Source of the DNA: Spirochaetaceae bacterium UBA6243
Lineage (GTDB): Bacteria; Spirochaetota; Spirochaetia; Treponematales; Rectinemataceae
Length of the DNA: 16,150 nucleotides
Assembly (NCBI GenBank): GCA_002441395.1
Contig: DJVZ01000038.1
Coordinates: forward strand, 66,694-82,843
Reading direction: 5' to 3'
Below are positions 15,028 to 16,150 of this stretch, piece by piece. Each line of letters opens with the position of its first letter. Position 1 is the first letter of the stretch. A model generated the notes under the pieces. It was not told where the DNA came from. It did not search any database and saw nothing but the letters and a program-made list of their open reading frames with translations. The translations under genes and the position numbers were made by a program.

Positions 15028-15945
15028 TCACTTCCCCGAGCCGCGCCGGGAAATCCCAAAAGCATACACAGGTCGCAGATATCTCGAGTCCCCGAGCATC
15101 AAGTCCAAAAGCACCGCGTTGACAAGCGCATGGTCACTGGCCAGCACGCTTGCGAAGCCGGCGGCATATACCTCATTGATGGGTTCCGGCCCTTCCGTCA
15201 TAAATCGAAAATCTCCCTTATCCTGGTACCACAATGAAATCTGGAATCCTTCGGCATTCTGCGCGTCCTCAGGCCTCGTCTGTGCATAGACAGCCTTTCC
15301 GGTTTCCGGATATGACCATGCGCCTTTCTCCATCAGCGAGCCGCCTTTCCTGATTTCCACGGGAAGGTCCTTCTGCGCGGGGTCCGTCGAATAGCTTTCT
15401 CGGTAATTTCCGTCGGAAGAAGAAAATACGAGTGCCTTATCCAGCGTGGCGACCATCTTGTGCGCACCGGAGACGTCCACGCGGTTCTCTTTGAGTTTCA
15501 GAGTATCGGACCAGGACTTCTCGCCTGGGCTGGAAGCGGTAAGTGAAATTTCATCACCCGAAAGACTCGTATTGTAGCGGACGGCCTCAATTTCGCCTCC
15601 GATAGTGCGCTGATACGCGATTCCTCCCGTAATTTGCCCAGAACCATCCGTGAGAAGGCGGAAAACATATGTGTCAAACCCGTACGCTTCCGCATACCCG
15701 GAACCGGTATGGCGGTAGACAAGCAGAATATTTTCGTTCTGTTTTGATACCTCCGGCACTCCAACTGCAGCCTCGGGGTGGGGACCTGGGGCAGGAAGAG
15801 TCTTCTGCTCTGCATTTGTCTGCGATGGCACAGTCTCAATGGGTTTCTCAACCACCTTCGCCTGCTTGCAGGATGCGAGCATGAAGATCGTCACTATCCC
15901 AAGGAGCAGTGCAACAAATCCAAAACCAGAACAATTCTTTCTCAT
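15028..15945 (-). CDS. Hypothetical lipoprotein
   Basis: From ATG 15945 the product has 305 residues. It has a signal sequence (MRKNCSGFGFVALLLG...) ending in the lipobox MLASC with Cys26, then a Pro/Glu/Lys/Ala-rich linker (about 27-70). A mostly beta-type domain follows, with NILLVYRHTGSGYAEAYGFDTYVF near its start. The C-terminal 60 residues are helical (NEVYAAGFASVLASDHALVNAVLLDLML). GAGGAGG (15951-15957) 5 nt upstream fixes this start rather than the in-frame ATG at 15981. I do not recognise a family or catalytic motif. It should be a membrane-tethered envelope protein. The upstream side carries two large inverted repeats; the gene's operon partners, if any, would be deoD, 100 nt downstream. 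Confidence 0.85.
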   Translation of the reverse strand: MRKNCSGFGFVALLLGIVTIFMLASCKQAKVVEKPIETVPSQTNAEQKTLPAPGPHPEAAVGVPEVSKQNENILLVYRHTGSGYAEAYGFDTYVFRLLTDGSGQITGGIAYQRTIGGEIEAVRYNTSLSGDEISLTASSPGEKSWSDTLKLKENRVDVSGAHKMVATLDKALVFSSSDGNYRESYSTDPAQKDLPVEIRKGGSLMEKGAWSYPETGKAVYAQTRPEDAQNAEGFQISLWYQDKGDFRFMTEGPEPINEVYAAGFASVLASDHALVNAVLLDLMLGDSRYLRPVYAFGISRRGSGK

Positions 15946-15964
15946 ACAAGCCTCCTCAATTCTT

Positions 15965-15992
15965 ACTATAAGCGATTTCATCGGTCTTTAAA
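15965..15992 (-). promoter_or_regulatory. Possible promoter of the hypothetical lipoprotein gene
   Basis: On the minus strand TATAGT (15965-15970) lies 16 nt after TTTAAA (15987-15992), 5/6 and 4/6 matches to consensus. The leader would be short, about 13 nt, with the GAGGAGG close to the 5' end. Confidence 0.35.
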
Positions 15993-16033
15993 AGGAACCG
16001 AAAGCAGTTTACGCAGCAGCGCCTGCCGCAAAG

Positions 16034-16078
16034 CTGCCTTCTTTTCTGCGTAAGACCCCTCGGGCAGAAAGAAGGCAG
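16034..16078. repeat. Large inverted repeat A
   Basis: On the plus strand CTGCCTTCTTTTCTGC (16034-16049) and GCAGAAAGAAGGCAG (16064-16078) are reverse complements over 15 bp with one bulged base; the loop is 14 nt. No T tract adjoins the stem directly, though TTTTCTTCT begins 4 nt further on the plus strand, so a weak plus-strand terminator is possible. Confidence 0.7.
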
Positions 16079-16095
16079 AAATTTTCTTCTCTGAG

Positions 16096-16129
16096 GCTCT
16101 TTCAAAAGTCGGACGAGTTTTGAAAGAGC
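16096..16129. repeat. Large inverted repeat B
   Basis: GCTCTTTCAAAA (16096-16107) and TTTTGAAAGAGC (16118-16129) form a perfect 12-bp stem with a 10-nt loop. There is no adjoining T tract on either strand. It stands 17 nt from inverted repeat A, in the gene-free right edge of the window. Confidence 0.75.
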
Positions 16130-16150
16130 AACCTTTTATTGCAGCATTTG

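Overview
The window looks like chromosomal DNA of a spirochaete, probably in the Treponema/Spirochaetales part of the phylum. It is moderately GC-rich by eye, with strong GC bias at third codon positions. The best lineage clue is a 466-residue membrane-anchored coiled-coil protein of the SpiroCoCo type. The lipoproteins with loose lipoboxes, the orphan PASTA protein next to fmt, and the acetate kinase with a C-terminal tail are consistent with this. I see no insertion sequence, phage gene, CRISPR array, tRNA or rRNA gene. No gene is visibly frameshifted. The only truncated gene is the one cut by the left edge.

Layout from left to right. An exported, probably outer-membrane beta-barrel protein on the minus strand runs off the left edge (1-656) and has a near-consensus promoter at 730-759. 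A 362-base gene-free stretch follows, then acetate kinase ackA (minus, own promoter). Next is a long minus-strand operon read from 11708 down to 2481: def, fmt, an orphan PASTA membrane protein, an RMD1/DUF155-type membrane protein, a glycoside hydrolase family 2 enzyme, a family-4 type uracil-DNA glycosylase, and priA. Junctions within it run from a 4-bp overlap to a 19-nt gap. Upstream of it lie a DUF192 lipoprotein gene and rpsU (ribosomal protein S21), separated by a textbook intrinsic terminator. The SpiroCoCo gene is divergent from rpsU, is the only plus-strand gene, and converges with deoD (purine nucleoside phosphorylase), with 3 nt between the stop codons. An unrecognised lipoprotein gene follows. 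The right edge holds two strong inverted repeats.

How the genes fit together. rpsU, def and fmt serve translation: initiation, N-terminal formylation and deformylation. UDG and PriA serve DNA repair and replication restart. AckA yields ATP from acetyl phosphate, DeoD salvages purine nucleosides, and the GH2 enzyme hydrolyses glycosides. The least understood block is the PASTA + RMD1/DUF155 pair. The two genes are translationally coupled, both products are predicted membrane proteins, and they lie directly behind def-fmt. Eukaryotic RMND1 is needed for mitochondrial translation, so a membrane/translation role for the bacterial pair is a reasonable but untested guess.

The two most unusual observations are the rpsU start, where the only canonical start codon lies inside the Shine-Dalgarno sequence and an AUU codon sits at the right distance, and the PASTA/DUF155 pair in the def-fmt operon.
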